DNA of 5,238 bases from an uncultured Bacteroidota bacterium (GCA_903906615.1 CAIVKT010000454.1:1-5238); one strand, 5' to 3'. Numbered from the stretch's first letter, positions 1 to 5,227 are shown. The notes: a model not told the origin generated them from the letters alone. Numbers and translations: made by a program.

Positions 1-141
1 GTGGTTGCAGGTATCGCCATCCTTCAGCAGCAGGTGCTTCTTGGGTACTTCTATCACCTCAAAGCTACTGTCCATATCGCGGGCCAGTCCCTCGCTCATG
101 GTGTGTATGTTGTTCATGTACTCAAACAAAGTGTTCAGCAT
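1..141 (-). CDS. Crp/Fnr-family transcriptional regulator, N-terminal fragment
   Basis: This reading frame starts at the ATG at 141-139 and runs off the left edge, giving 47 residues. It begins MLNTLFEYMNNIHTMSEG and ends with VPKKHLLLKDGDTCNH. That pattern matches the start of Bacteroidota Crp/Fnr regulators: a short helix, an 'IHxxSE' stretch, then the first strands of the cyclic-nucleotide-binding-type beta roll, where 'KK..LL..GD.C' normally precedes 'YF(I/V)..G'. Family members are cytoplasmic DNA-binding proteins of about 190-230 residues with a C-terminal winged helix. The effector-contact residues and the DNA-binding domain lie outside the window, so ligand and specificity cannot be read. 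The frame is open upstream to about 282 but has no earlier ATG, and a promoter-like TATATTTG lies 29 bases before the chosen start. The plus-strand ORF covering 1-231 is a shadow of this gene. The family call comes from recognised pattern only. Confidence 0.68.
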   Translation of the reverse strand, partial: MLNTLFEYMNNIHTMSEGLARDMDSSFEVIEVPKKHLLLKDGDTCNH

Positions 142-170
142 AGCAAGGATGTTGTGGTTGGCGGCTATAA

Positions 171-199
171 CAAATATACCACTATACCAGCCAAAACAA
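171..199 (-). promoter_or_regulatory. Putative Bacteroidota promoter of the Crp/Fnr-like gene
   Basis: Read on the minus strand, TATATTTG (178-171) is a perfect match to the Bacteroidota -7 consensus TAnnTTTG. A TTG (199-197) lies 18 bases upstream of it, within the usual spacing for the -33 element. Transcription would begin near 165, giving a leader of about 24 bases before the ATG at 141. No Shine-Dalgarno sequence is visible, which is normal in this phylum. Confidence 0.5.
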
Positions 200-212
200 T
201 GCGCGAAAATCT

Positions 213-315
213 CCACCACAGAGGCACATAGACCACATAGTCTATGTGATCTTAACTTCAGGATGGTTGAATTAACACATAGCTAATATCTACCCCTATG
301 TTGTCTATGTGGTGG
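213..315. repeat. CACATAG/CACAGAG inverted-repeat element
   Basis: This 103-base block holds seven copies of a 7-base word, CACATAG or a one-base variant, in both orientations. Forward copies start at 217 (CACAGAG), 225, 234 and 276; reverse copies start at 242 (CTATGTG), 296 (CTATGTT) and 305 (CTATGTG). The left arm (213-240) and right arm (296-315) form an imperfect inverted repeat. If the 8-base unit GAGGCACA is removed from the left arm, the 20-base arms differ at one position. A smaller palindrome, CACATAG-T-CTATGTG, sits at 234-248. It lies in the divergent intergenic region, upstream of the promoters on both sides. I see no coding potential and no clear target-site duplication. From memory, CACAGAGG-type strings recur between genes in many unrelated bacteria, without a settled function. 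It could be a MITE-like relic, a structured repeat or a protein-binding array. Confidence 0.7.
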
Positions 316-330
316 CCTTTATTAACACAA

Positions 331-344
331 TTGACATTTATCAA
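331..344. promoter_or_regulatory. FNR/Crp-like box 1
   Basis: TTGACATTTATCAA is an imperfect dyad matching the FNR consensus TTGAT-N4-ATCAA at 9 of 10 defined positions. Its reverse complement is 12/14 identical to the second box at 368-381. It lies between a divergently transcribed Crp/Fnr-type gene and a secreted-protein gene, the usual position for such operators. Binding by the neighbouring regulator is an inference. Confidence 0.5.
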
Positions 345-367
345 ATTCTTTTCGACTGCCCTGCTAT

Positions 368-381
368 TTGATTTATGTCAA
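368..381. promoter_or_regulatory. FNR/Crp-like box 2
   Basis: TTGATTTATGTCAA matches TTGAT-N4-ATCAA at 9 of 10 defined positions. The dyad centre is 37 bases from that of box 1 and the two boxes are inverted relative to each other. If transcription of the downstream gene starts near 416-418, this box is centred about 42-43 bases upstream, the position of a class II Crp/FNR activator site. It also covers the ATG at 375, which argues against that codon as the translation start. Confidence 0.52.
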
Positions 382-403
382 ATAACACCATAGCGGCGCA
401 CTA

Positions 404-411
404 TACTTTTA
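404..411 (+). promoter_or_regulatory. Weak -7 box candidate for the secreted repeat protein gene
   Basis: TACTTTTA matches TAnnTTTG except for the last base and lies 23 bases before the ATG at 435. No TTTG or TTG sits at the right distance for a -33 element. This would fit an activator-dependent promoter served by the FNR-like box at 368-381, but the match is weak by itself. Confidence 0.25.
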
Positions 412-434
412 CCCCATACCAAACAACAACATCA

Positions 435-1178
435 ATGAGATCAGTAACTATAGTTATTCTCGCCATGCTACTATCGCTATCGCCAGCCAGGGCACAACAT
501 GCCGAGGCACGACACGACTCCCTGCCCCAGAAGCCCGTGCGCACCGGGATCTGGTACACACCTGTGCTTCGCAATACCACCGTCAATGGCGTGGCAGCGG
601 GTGTATATACTTCCCCTGCATGGCGGCGCGACTCGCTGACCGTAAACGGTCTTAACATAGAGGCAGATCCATTGCCTGTTATCGCTACCCCATTTGCGGC
701 GGTGGAGTTATTCTTTCACTTGCCTATGATATTGCAGTCGCGGCACAAGTACAATAAAAGCCACGATATGGCAGCTGAACGCAAAGCGAAAGTGTTCAAT
801 GATTCGGTTGCGTATACCCACCTGCAACGAAGAGACACTGTAGCCCACACGGTAGTGAACGGCCTGAGTGTAAGTACAGGTATCATCAAATCGAGAACAA
901 AGGTGAACGGGGCTGCCATCAACGCCATATGCGCTATGGAGAATGAAATGAATGGCGTGGAGATGAGTGGCCTGTTCAATTACAACAAGTCTTTCCGTGG
1001 TGTTATTGCCGCACCTGTTAATATCACCACCCGGGGCAAGGGTATACAGGTAGGGCTTGTCAATCGCAGCAAGGGCGGCAAGCTGGTGCAGATAGGCCTG
1101 CTCAACACAATCGGCAGACGCACTACCCCACTCATCAACTTCAGCCTGAAACGCCACCCGAAGCCTAATGATGTGTAA
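435..1178 (+). CDS. Secreted NG/GLxN-repeat protein, LA_2272-like
   Basis: The product is 247 residues. The ATG at 435 is preferred over the one at 375 because a clean signal peptide starts exactly there: MRSVTIVILAMLLSLSPARA, with cleavage expected near residues 20-21. No Cys follows the cleavage site, so it is not a lipoprotein. The mature part carries short repeats around Asn-Gly: VNG at residues 50, 70, 141 and 157, and MNG at 172. It ends with two copies of a [IV]Q[VI]GL[VL]N motif (204-210 and 218-224) and a 'RRTTPLINFSL' tail. This pattern resembles the surface-repeat proteins labelled LA_2272 family in Bacteroidota and Leptospira. Their role is unknown, although the regular short hydrophobic repeats suggest stacked beta strands at the cell surface or in the outer membrane. 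It sits downstream of two FNR-like boxes. The family name is from memory; the export and repeat calls come directly from the sequence. Confidence 0.75.
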   Translation: MRSVTIVILAMLLSLSPARAQHAEARHDSLPQKPVRTGIWYTPVLRNTTVNGVAAGVYTSPAWRRDSLTVNGLNIEADPLPVIATPFAAVELFFHLPMILQSRHKYNKSHDMAAERKAKVFNDSVAYTHLQRRDTVAHTVVNGLSVSTGIIKSRTKVNGAAINAICAMENEMNGVEMSGLFNYNKSFRGVIAAPVNITTRGKGIQVGLVNRSKGGKLVQIGLLNTIGRRTTPLINFSLKRHPKPNDV

Positions 1179-1199
1179 CGAAATTTGTGCGGCAAAATG

Positions 1200-1207
1200 T
1201 ATCTTTG
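1200..1207 (+). promoter_or_regulatory. -7 promoter box before the two-helix membrane protein gene
   Basis: TATCTTTG is a perfect TAnnTTTG and lies 9 bases before the ATG at 1217. The only TTTG nearby (1184-1187) is 12 bases upstream, too close for a standard -33 element. If used, the transcript would have a leader of only a few bases. It supports the ATG at 1217, because the alternative GTG at 1187 would lie upstream of transcription. Confidence 0.45.
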
Positions 1208-1216
1208 ACTACTATT

Positions 1217-1825
1217 ATGAAACAACTACAAGGCAACAACACCGGCCCGCAATGGAACAGCACGCTGCTTCACGACCTTGTATTCATCAGGCAGCACCTG
1301 CGCTACCCTTTTAGTAAAAAGACGCTACCAAAGACGTTTATCGTGGCATTTTTACTGATCATAGGTGTCCGTATGATGGGCTTTGTGTTCCTCGCCGCAC
1401 ACAGCAACAACCTGTTCTTTAAGCTGTTCATTATTCCTTTGCTCATCGCTGTTATCATCGGCACCTTTTACCAATATTACCGCACACTGCAATTCCGCTG
1501 CATTACTACCCCATTCTTTGCCCATGAGAACAGGAAGCTGATAGAGGTTTTCCTGCGGTCGCAGCAACTGATGCTGTACCAGCACCCTGATGCGCCGGAG
1601 GTATTCCAGATAGCGAGCAGGGCCATAGGCGGCGGCAAAAACCCGCAACGGGAGATCATGATATTTATAGCTGATGATAAGCGGGTACTCATCAACAGCC
1701 ACTTTGTAAACCAGAAATATACCATCACCCCGGCCTCCCGCAACGCAGGTAAAATGGCCAACCGCCTGCAGGAATATATTAAGATCCATTGCACTACACC
1801 GCGACAGGATGTAGTGCATCTGTAG
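1217..1825 (+). CDS. Conserved hypothetical membrane protein with two transmembrane helices
   Basis: The product is 202 residues from the ATG at 1217. The frame extends to a GTG at 1187, but that codon sits upstream of the TATCTTTG promoter box. A polar N-terminus (1-38) is followed by two hydrophobic segments near residues 40-61 and 67-87, separated by a short HSNN loop, forming a hairpin in the inner membrane. The remainder (about 90-202) is soluble. It contains 'REIMIFIADDKRVLINSHFVNQKYT' (145-169), an alternating strand-rich stretch, and a C-terminal amphipathic helix ending in EYIKIH. The N-terminus and soluble domain should lie on the same side of the membrane. I recognise the C-terminal pattern as recurring in uncharacterised Bacteroidota proteins, but I cannot name a family or function. 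It begins 38 bases after the preceding stop and ends 32 bases before the next ATG, so partial readthrough into the next gene is possible. Confidence 0.75.
   Translation: MKQLQGNNTGPQWNSTLLHDLVFIRQHLRYPFSKKTLPKTFIVAFLLIIGVRMMGFVFLAAHSNNLFFKLFIIPLLIAVIIGTFYQYYRTLQFRCITTPFFAHENRKLIEVFLRSQQLMLYQHPDAPEVFQIASRAIGGGKNPQREIMIFIADDKRVLINSHFVNQKYTITPASRNAGKMANRLQEYIKIHCTTPRQDVVHL
1790..1818 (+). repeat. Perfect 9-bp inverted repeat at the 3' end of the membrane protein gene
   Basis: TGCACTACA (1790-1798) and TGTAGTGCA (1810-1818) are exact reverse complements with an 11-base loop, ending 4 bases before the stop codon at 1823. No T-tract follows, so it is not a standard intrinsic terminator. In RNA it would make a stable hairpin inside the last codons. 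It could slow ribosomes or protect the 3' end, or it may be chance. Confidence 0.5.
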
Positions 1826-1841
1826 CTCATCAGAAATTCCC

Positions 1842-1849
1842 TAACTTTG
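1842..1849 (+). promoter_or_regulatory. -7 promoter box before the SGCSxDxSV protein gene
   Basis: TAACTTTG is a perfect TAnnTTTG lying 8 bases before the ATG at 1858, almost the same spacing as at the preceding gene. No convincing -33 TTTG is seen. It supports 1858 over the in-frame ATG at 1789, which lies inside the preceding gene. Confidence 0.45.
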
Positions 1850-1857
1850 TACCCATT

Positions 1858-2376
1858 ATGCACAACCAGGAATTACTGCAACTATTACCCGAAGGCTTTA
1901 CCGACAATACACGCGTATGGGTGTACCAAAGCAGCAGGGCATTTATAGAAAAGGAAGAAAGAGAGGTCAATGAGCAACTGTACCAGTTCTACAGCCAGTG
2001 GCAGTCGCACGGCGAGCCGGTACAGGGCTGGGCAAAGCTGTTGTTCCGCCAGTTTGTAGTGATCATGGCCAATGAAACGGAGGTAATGGTGAGCGGTTGC
2101 AGTACCGATGGCTCGGTACGATTGATCAAGAGCCTGGAGCGCCAGTACGATGTCAATTTCTTCGACCGCATGATGCTCACGTTCCTGGTGAAAAGCAAGG
2201 CCGAGATGCTCCCCTTCAACCAGGTGCAGTATGCCCTGGATAAAGGCTACATTGATGAGAACACGCCCGTATTCAATAATGTAGTGACTACCCGCAAAGA
2301 ATTGGAAAATAACTGGTTGGTGCCTATGAAACAAAGCTGGCTCGCAGGCAAGGTAGTGTTTTACACACCGGAATAG
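1858..2376 (+). CDS. Conserved Bacteroidota hypothetical protein with SGCSxDxSV motif
   Basis: The product is 172 residues and has no signal peptide or membrane segment, so it is cytoplasmic. The ATG at 1858 is chosen because the frame's earlier ATG (1789) lies 37 bases inside the preceding gene and would add 23 residues unlike the family, and because a TAnnTTTG box sits just upstream. Visible landmarks are 'RVWVYQSSRAF' (19-29), 'FYSQWQSHGEPVQGWAKLLFRQFVVI' (44-69), the motif SGCSTDGSV (79-87) and 'VFNNVVTTRKELENNWLVPMKQSW' (138-161). These match a widespread single-domain Bacteroidota family. From memory, some database entries call it 'ABC transporter ATPase', but no Walker A (GxxGxGKS/T), Walker B or ABC signature is present, so I reject that name. 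The invariant-looking Cys and Asp in SGCSxDxSV hint at a catalytic or metal-binding site; this is inference. Function is unknown. Confidence 0.8.
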   Translation: MHNQELLQLLPEGFTDNTRVWVYQSSRAFIEKEEREVNEQLYQFYSQWQSHGEPVQGWAKLLFRQFVVIMANETEVMVSGCSTDGSVRLIKSLERQYDVNFFDRMMLTFLVKSKAEMLPFNQVQYALDKGYIDENTPVFNNVVTTRKELENNWLVPMKQSWLAGKVVFYTPE

Positions 2377-2395
2377 TATCCCAAACGAATCTTCT

Positions 2396-2455
2396 GGCTA
2401 AAGCCGATCTTATTTTTCATTGCACCTCGGCTTAAAAGCCAGGGCTTTTATTATA
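2396..2455 (+). terminator. Hairpin cluster, probable terminator of the plus-strand genes
   Basis: Several AAGCC/GGCTT words form overlapping inverted repeats: GGCT-AA-AGCC (2396-2405), AAGCCGA (2401-2407) with TCGGCTT (2427-2433), and TAAAAGCC (2433-2440) with GGCTTTTA (2443-2450). The last gives a 7-bp stem with a CAGG loop followed by TTATTATAA. It lies 20-75 bases after the stop of the preceding gene. The final stem is A-rich on one side and T-rich on the other, so it could work in both directions. The competing pairings make the exact fold uncertain. Confidence 0.5.
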
Positions 2456-2468
2456 ACCTGCCTGCATG

Positions 2469-2492
2469 AAAAAACCGGCAATGTGCCGGCTT
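2469..2492 (-). terminator. Rho-independent terminator of the protease operon
   Basis: On the minus strand the sequence reads AAG-CCGGC-ACATT-GCCGG-TTTTTT. It makes a perfect 5-bp GC stem with a 5-base loop, extended by a G-T wobble and two A-T pairs, and runs into a T-tract. It starts 3 bases after the TGA of the small secreted protein gene, the expected place for the operon's terminator. Confidence 0.8.
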
Positions 2493-2495
2493 CAA

Positions 2496-2975
2496 TCATT
2501 TTGCTGTCTTGCATTTCTTTTTAAGTTGCTGTGTATCTATCAGATCATTGAGTTGCTTAACGGTGTTTTTGCCATCCTGCTTTATGCCGCAATCACATAG
2601 CTCCCTGATCGGGGCTTTATCTACGATCATTTTGTATAGTTCTTCGGGCGCGGGTACGTCTTTCAGCTTACTATACTGTGCATAGGTAAGGCTTATAAAA
2701 GCCGTGTTCAGGTTCACGCCACGCTTATCGAGGAAGTAGCCTTTATGTAATGCAACAGGCAGCGCGTAGCCGTTTCCTGTCGTTACATCTGCCGGGGCAG
2801 GATATGATGTTATGGTTTTCTTATCTGCCGAAAGCTGCACGGGAACAAGGTTCCTGTACTTACTCTTTGCTTTGTATACCACCACATGCGGCATTGCCCC
2901 GTTACGTGTTTGGGCATTAGCGGCAGCAGGAAAGAGATATGCCGCCGCTAATACCGCAATAATTGATCTTATCAT
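2496..2975 (-). CDS. Small secreted conserved hypothetical protein, coupled to the C10 protease
   Basis: The product is 159 residues with an N-terminal signal peptide (about 1-21, cleavage near ANA-QT) and a mature part of about 137 residues. There is no lipobox Cys. Recognisable stretches are 'HVVVYKAKSKYRNLVPVQLSADKKTITSYP' (30-59), 'LPVALHKGYFLDKRGVNLNTAF' (72-93), 'PAPEELYKMIVDK' (108-120) and 'ELCDCG' (125-130), with a third Cys at 155. I recognise this as an uncharacterised Bacteroidota family, apparently periplasmic or cell-surface. Its ATG shares four bases with the protease stop (ATGA at 2975-2972), so translation is probably coupled, and no promoter is seen between the genes. A terminator follows immediately. 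C10 proteases of Bacteroides are known to be encoded beside small inhibitors, so an inhibitor or folding partner is conceivable, but I see no clear resemblance to those inhibitors. Function is unknown. Confidence 0.82.
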   Translation of the reverse strand: MIRSIIAVLAAAYLFPAAANAQTRNGAMPHVVVYKAKSKYRNLVPVQLSADKKTITSYPAPADVTTGNGYALPVALHKGYFLDKRGVNLNTAFISLTYAQYSKLKDVPAPEELYKMIVDKAPIRELCDCGIKQDGKNTVKQLNDLIDTQQLKKKCKTAK

Positions 2976-5227
2976 TTAGTTACTACTATTTTCTTAGTGA
3001 TCACACCGGTTGGCGTCATGGCCTGTACAAAGTATACGCCCGTAGCATAATTATCTAATGATACCGATACCATTGACTGGCTTGTAGGTGTGATGGTCTG
3101 CATTTCGCGGCCCTGTACATCAGAGATGCGTATCTCAGAAACCTCAACGCCTGTCATGGCTATATTGATGAGGTTGGTGGCCGGGTTAGGATAAACATTG
3201 ATAGCATCAGTTACATCAGGTACTGTATTTACAGACACAGGTGAATAGATGTTGATCATTACCGGGTTTTCGAAATAGTTGCTACCCGTAGTATAGAAAA
3301 GCCCTCCTGATGTGTATTCATGCTTAACCACAAACGCATACCTGCCTGGCACTACAGCCGCGCTGGAATTTGCAAAAGTAAAACTGCCATAAGTCTGGTA
3401 AGGCAGGGAAACGCCTGTGATCGTCTGCACGTTAAATACAGTACCCGTAGCAGTATTGATCAATAACCCTTCTAATTCGCCGTTGAAATCGCCGGAGCTA
3501 TAGTTGGCAACCTGCGTACTTACAGAAATTGGACGGTTAATGAGCATAGTATGACCGGTAGTAACATTCAGCGAGTCGTACAGCAGGATATCAGTATCAT
3601 TCTCTACATCAATAACATTGTAGTTGATGAATGTGCCGTTATTCGCTATTGGCGTCCATGCGGTAGTGCCTGTTGGACGATATACACATTCGATATGATA
3701 GTACGTCTCCTGGGGCATAGCCCAAGCACCAGACTTAGTGAAGGTAAGCACTGCGGTACTGTCACCGGCAGTTACCGTTTGGCTACGGATCGTCTGTATG
3801 GTATCTATCATTACATTGTTGGTATCAAAAACCTCTACTGAGAAATCACCCTTGAATGTAGTGGTGGCAGAGTTGAGTATCTTGGTAGTTACGGTCAATC
3901 GCTGTCCGTAATTTCCGGGAGAATTGAACGGGCAATTGAGGTGTGCCAGCATTTTCAGGTTACCTGTAGTATTGGCAAAGCTATCGGGGATGATACCTAT
4001 TATAGCACATTGGTCGCTGTTAAAATTATTGCCGGAACCACCACCACCAGTACCCAGCGCAGGAGGTGCAATATCATCAACAGAGTAAAAACCATTTGAT
4101 TCGCCGCTCCAGCCAAAGTTAAAATGGAAAAAGTCGCTTGAATTATAACCATCACATACCCAGCAATGCCCGCCGTCGGAGCCTCTACCTGTATACAGTA
4201 CGGGCCTTTGCGCAGTGATCTCCCCCTCCAGCATAGTTATCCATGCACTGGTTGTCATACTGTCTACGTAGTAAGTAGGTGTAGTACCAACAAGATAGTA
4301 TTCACCAAAACGCGCAATACCCTTCACTGTTGTCGGCTTGTAATGAAAATAGGTCTTCAAAGCATATTCCGCACAATTTACGAATGGGCTTTCTATGCTG
4401 GCCACATAGGATCCGCTTTCTGTAGGGCTATAGTTCATATTCACACTGATGCCTGCATGAAGCATCAGTTGCGCTACTGCATTATTTGTAGTCGTTACAG
4501 TGTTAGGCATAGAGCTCCATTGGTAAACCGTGTTACCAAAATCTGCGTTTAGATTGCCGTAGTTGGAACTATCGTAAGAATGATCGCCTGTGCCTACAGA
4601 AGGCCAGTTGTTGTACTTCATTACCTGCGCCATGGCGGTAGCTACGCAGCCGGTAACAGCCTTGGTGCTCCCACTGCCGGGGCACTGGTCGTTGTAATGC
4701 GATGTCTGGTCCCACAAAGTAGTACAAAGGAATGCAGTGGATGACGGGAAAGTAATAGTGGTAGTGCGTGCTGCTTTTTTAGGCACACCCGCAATAAGGT
4801 CGCTCCACTTCTTAGCAGTGCCTGCTTTTGCAGGTAGGTTGTTGGCTATCACATAGGTGATCTGGTTGGCATAGCCTGTAACCCAATAATTGGCCTCAGG
4901 CGACATATTATCCACTTTGTAGGTGCGCTCGGCAGAGTATGCGAGTACTGGTATCACCAGGTCATCGGCAGATACCATTACAAAGCCACCGCCATTCACG
5001 AAGTTGAACACATAATAATCGGCTACGCTGGCACCATTGACAGTAGCATACTGCGTATGGCTGAGGGTAAGATCAGCAGCGCTGCTGATACCGGGAATAT
5101 TTTGCGACAACAAGTAGTTGCAACCTACTTTTTGCGCGGTAGCAACATCCACGGTCTTAGCCTGCGAAGTGAACGCATTGCACACCAGCATGGCCGGGAC
5201 CGCTAAACTAAGTAACACTTTTTTCAT
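2972..5227 (-). CDS. Streptopain-like C10 cysteine protease precursor with T9SS sorting domain
   Basis: This is a secreted 751-residue protease precursor. The signal peptide is residues 1-24 (MKKVLLSLAVPAML... SQA). A Spi-type pro-domain spans about 25-140, with 'YYVFNFVNGGGFVMVSADD' at 71-89; in this family it keeps the zymogen inactive. The C10 papain-like domain spans about 155-415. It has the catalytic Cys194 in TGCVATAMAQVMKY, His354 in DGGHCWVCDG, and the HFNFGWSG motif (368-375) with Trp373. 'GISVNMNYSP' (259-268) and 'ALGTGGGGSG' (390-399) closely parallel streptopain (SpeB), including its glycine-rich loop. Two similar beta-sandwich-like segments follow (about 420-540 and 550-660). 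The C-terminus (about 672-751) is a T9SS type A sorting domain: 'INVYPNPATNLINI', 'ISDVQGREMQ' and 'LDNYATGVYFVQ', ending KKIVVTK. The protein should cross the outer membrane by T9SS, with cleavage of the tail. The ATG at 5227 is 11 bases from the window edge, so its promoter is not visible. Confidence 0.93.
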   Translation of the reverse strand: MKKVLLSLAVPAMLVCNAFTSQAKTVDVATAQKVGCNYLLSQNIPGISSAADLTLSHTQYATVNGASVADYYVFNFVNGGGFVMVSADDLVIPVLAYSAERTYKVDNMSPEANYWVTGYANQITYVIANNLPAKAGTAKKWSDLIAGVPKKAARTTTITFPSSTAFLCTTLWDQTSHYNDQCPGSGSTKAVTGCVATAMAQVMKYNNWPSVGTGDHSYDSSNYGNLNADFGNTVYQWSSMPNTVTTTNNAVAQLMLHAGISVNMNYSPTESGSYVASIESPFVNCAEYALKTYFHYKPTTVKGIARFGEYYLVGTTPTYYVDSMTTSAWITMLEGEITAQRPVLYTGRGSDGGHCWVCDGYNSSDFFHFNFGWSGESNGFYSVDDIAPPALGTGGGGSGNNFNSDQCAIIGIIPDSFANTTGNLKMLAHLNCPFNSPGNYGQRLTVTTKILNSATTTFKGDFSVEVFDTNNVMIDTIQTIRSQTVTAGDSTAVLTFTKSGAWAMPQETYYHIECVYRPTGTTAWTPIANNGTFINYNVIDVENDTDILLYDSLNVTTGHTMLINRPISVSTQVANYSSGDFNGELEGLLINTATGTVFNVQTITGVSLPYQTYGSFTFANSSAAVVPGRYAFVVKHEYTSGGLFYTTGSNYFENPVMINIYSPVSVNTVPDVTDAINVYPNPATNLINIAMTGVEVSEIRISDVQGREMQTITPTSQSMVSVSLDNYATGVYFVQAMTPTGVITKKIVVTK

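Noticed and set aside
245..260. E. coli-type CRP site (TGTGA-N6-TCACA) in the repeat element
   Set aside because: Only the TGTGA half is present; the second half (CTTCA) matches at two of five positions.
1..286. Plus-strand ORFs at 1-231 and 5-286
   Set aside because: They are shadows of the minus-strand Crp/Fnr-like gene, whose translation looks like a real protein, and they run into the repeat element.
213..315. CRISPR array
   Set aside because: The units are 7-8 bases, occur in both orientations and are not separated by unique spacers of regular length.
271..329. ATTAACACA direct repeat, copies at 271 and 321, as a target-site duplication
   Set aside because: The copies are exactly 50 bases apart but do not flank the inverted-repeat element, and the word is AT-rich and short, so chance is likely.
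375..434. Upstream ATG at 375 as the start of the secreted repeat protein
   Set aside because: It would put 20 polar residues ahead of a clean signal peptide, and it lies inside the second FNR-like box.
1187..1216. GTG at 1187 as the start of the membrane protein
   Set aside because: It is upstream of the TATCTTTG box, and the ATG at 1217 has the same promoter spacing as the next gene.
401..1225. Minus-strand ORFs within 401-1225
   Set aside because: They overlap the secreted repeat protein gene, lack recognisable protein patterns, and read as antisense shadows.
1789..1857. ATG at 1789 as the start of the SGCSxDxSV protein
   Set aside because: It overlaps the preceding gene by 37 bases, adds residues unlike the family, and precedes the TAACTTTG box.
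1352..2334. Minus-strand ORFs within 1352-2334
   Set aside because: They are antisense to two genes with recognisable conserved patterns and have no promoter or family resemblance.
3551..4552. Plus-strand ORFs at 3551-3841 and 4166-4552
   Set aside because: They are antisense to the C10 protease, whose motifs run uninterrupted through both stretches.
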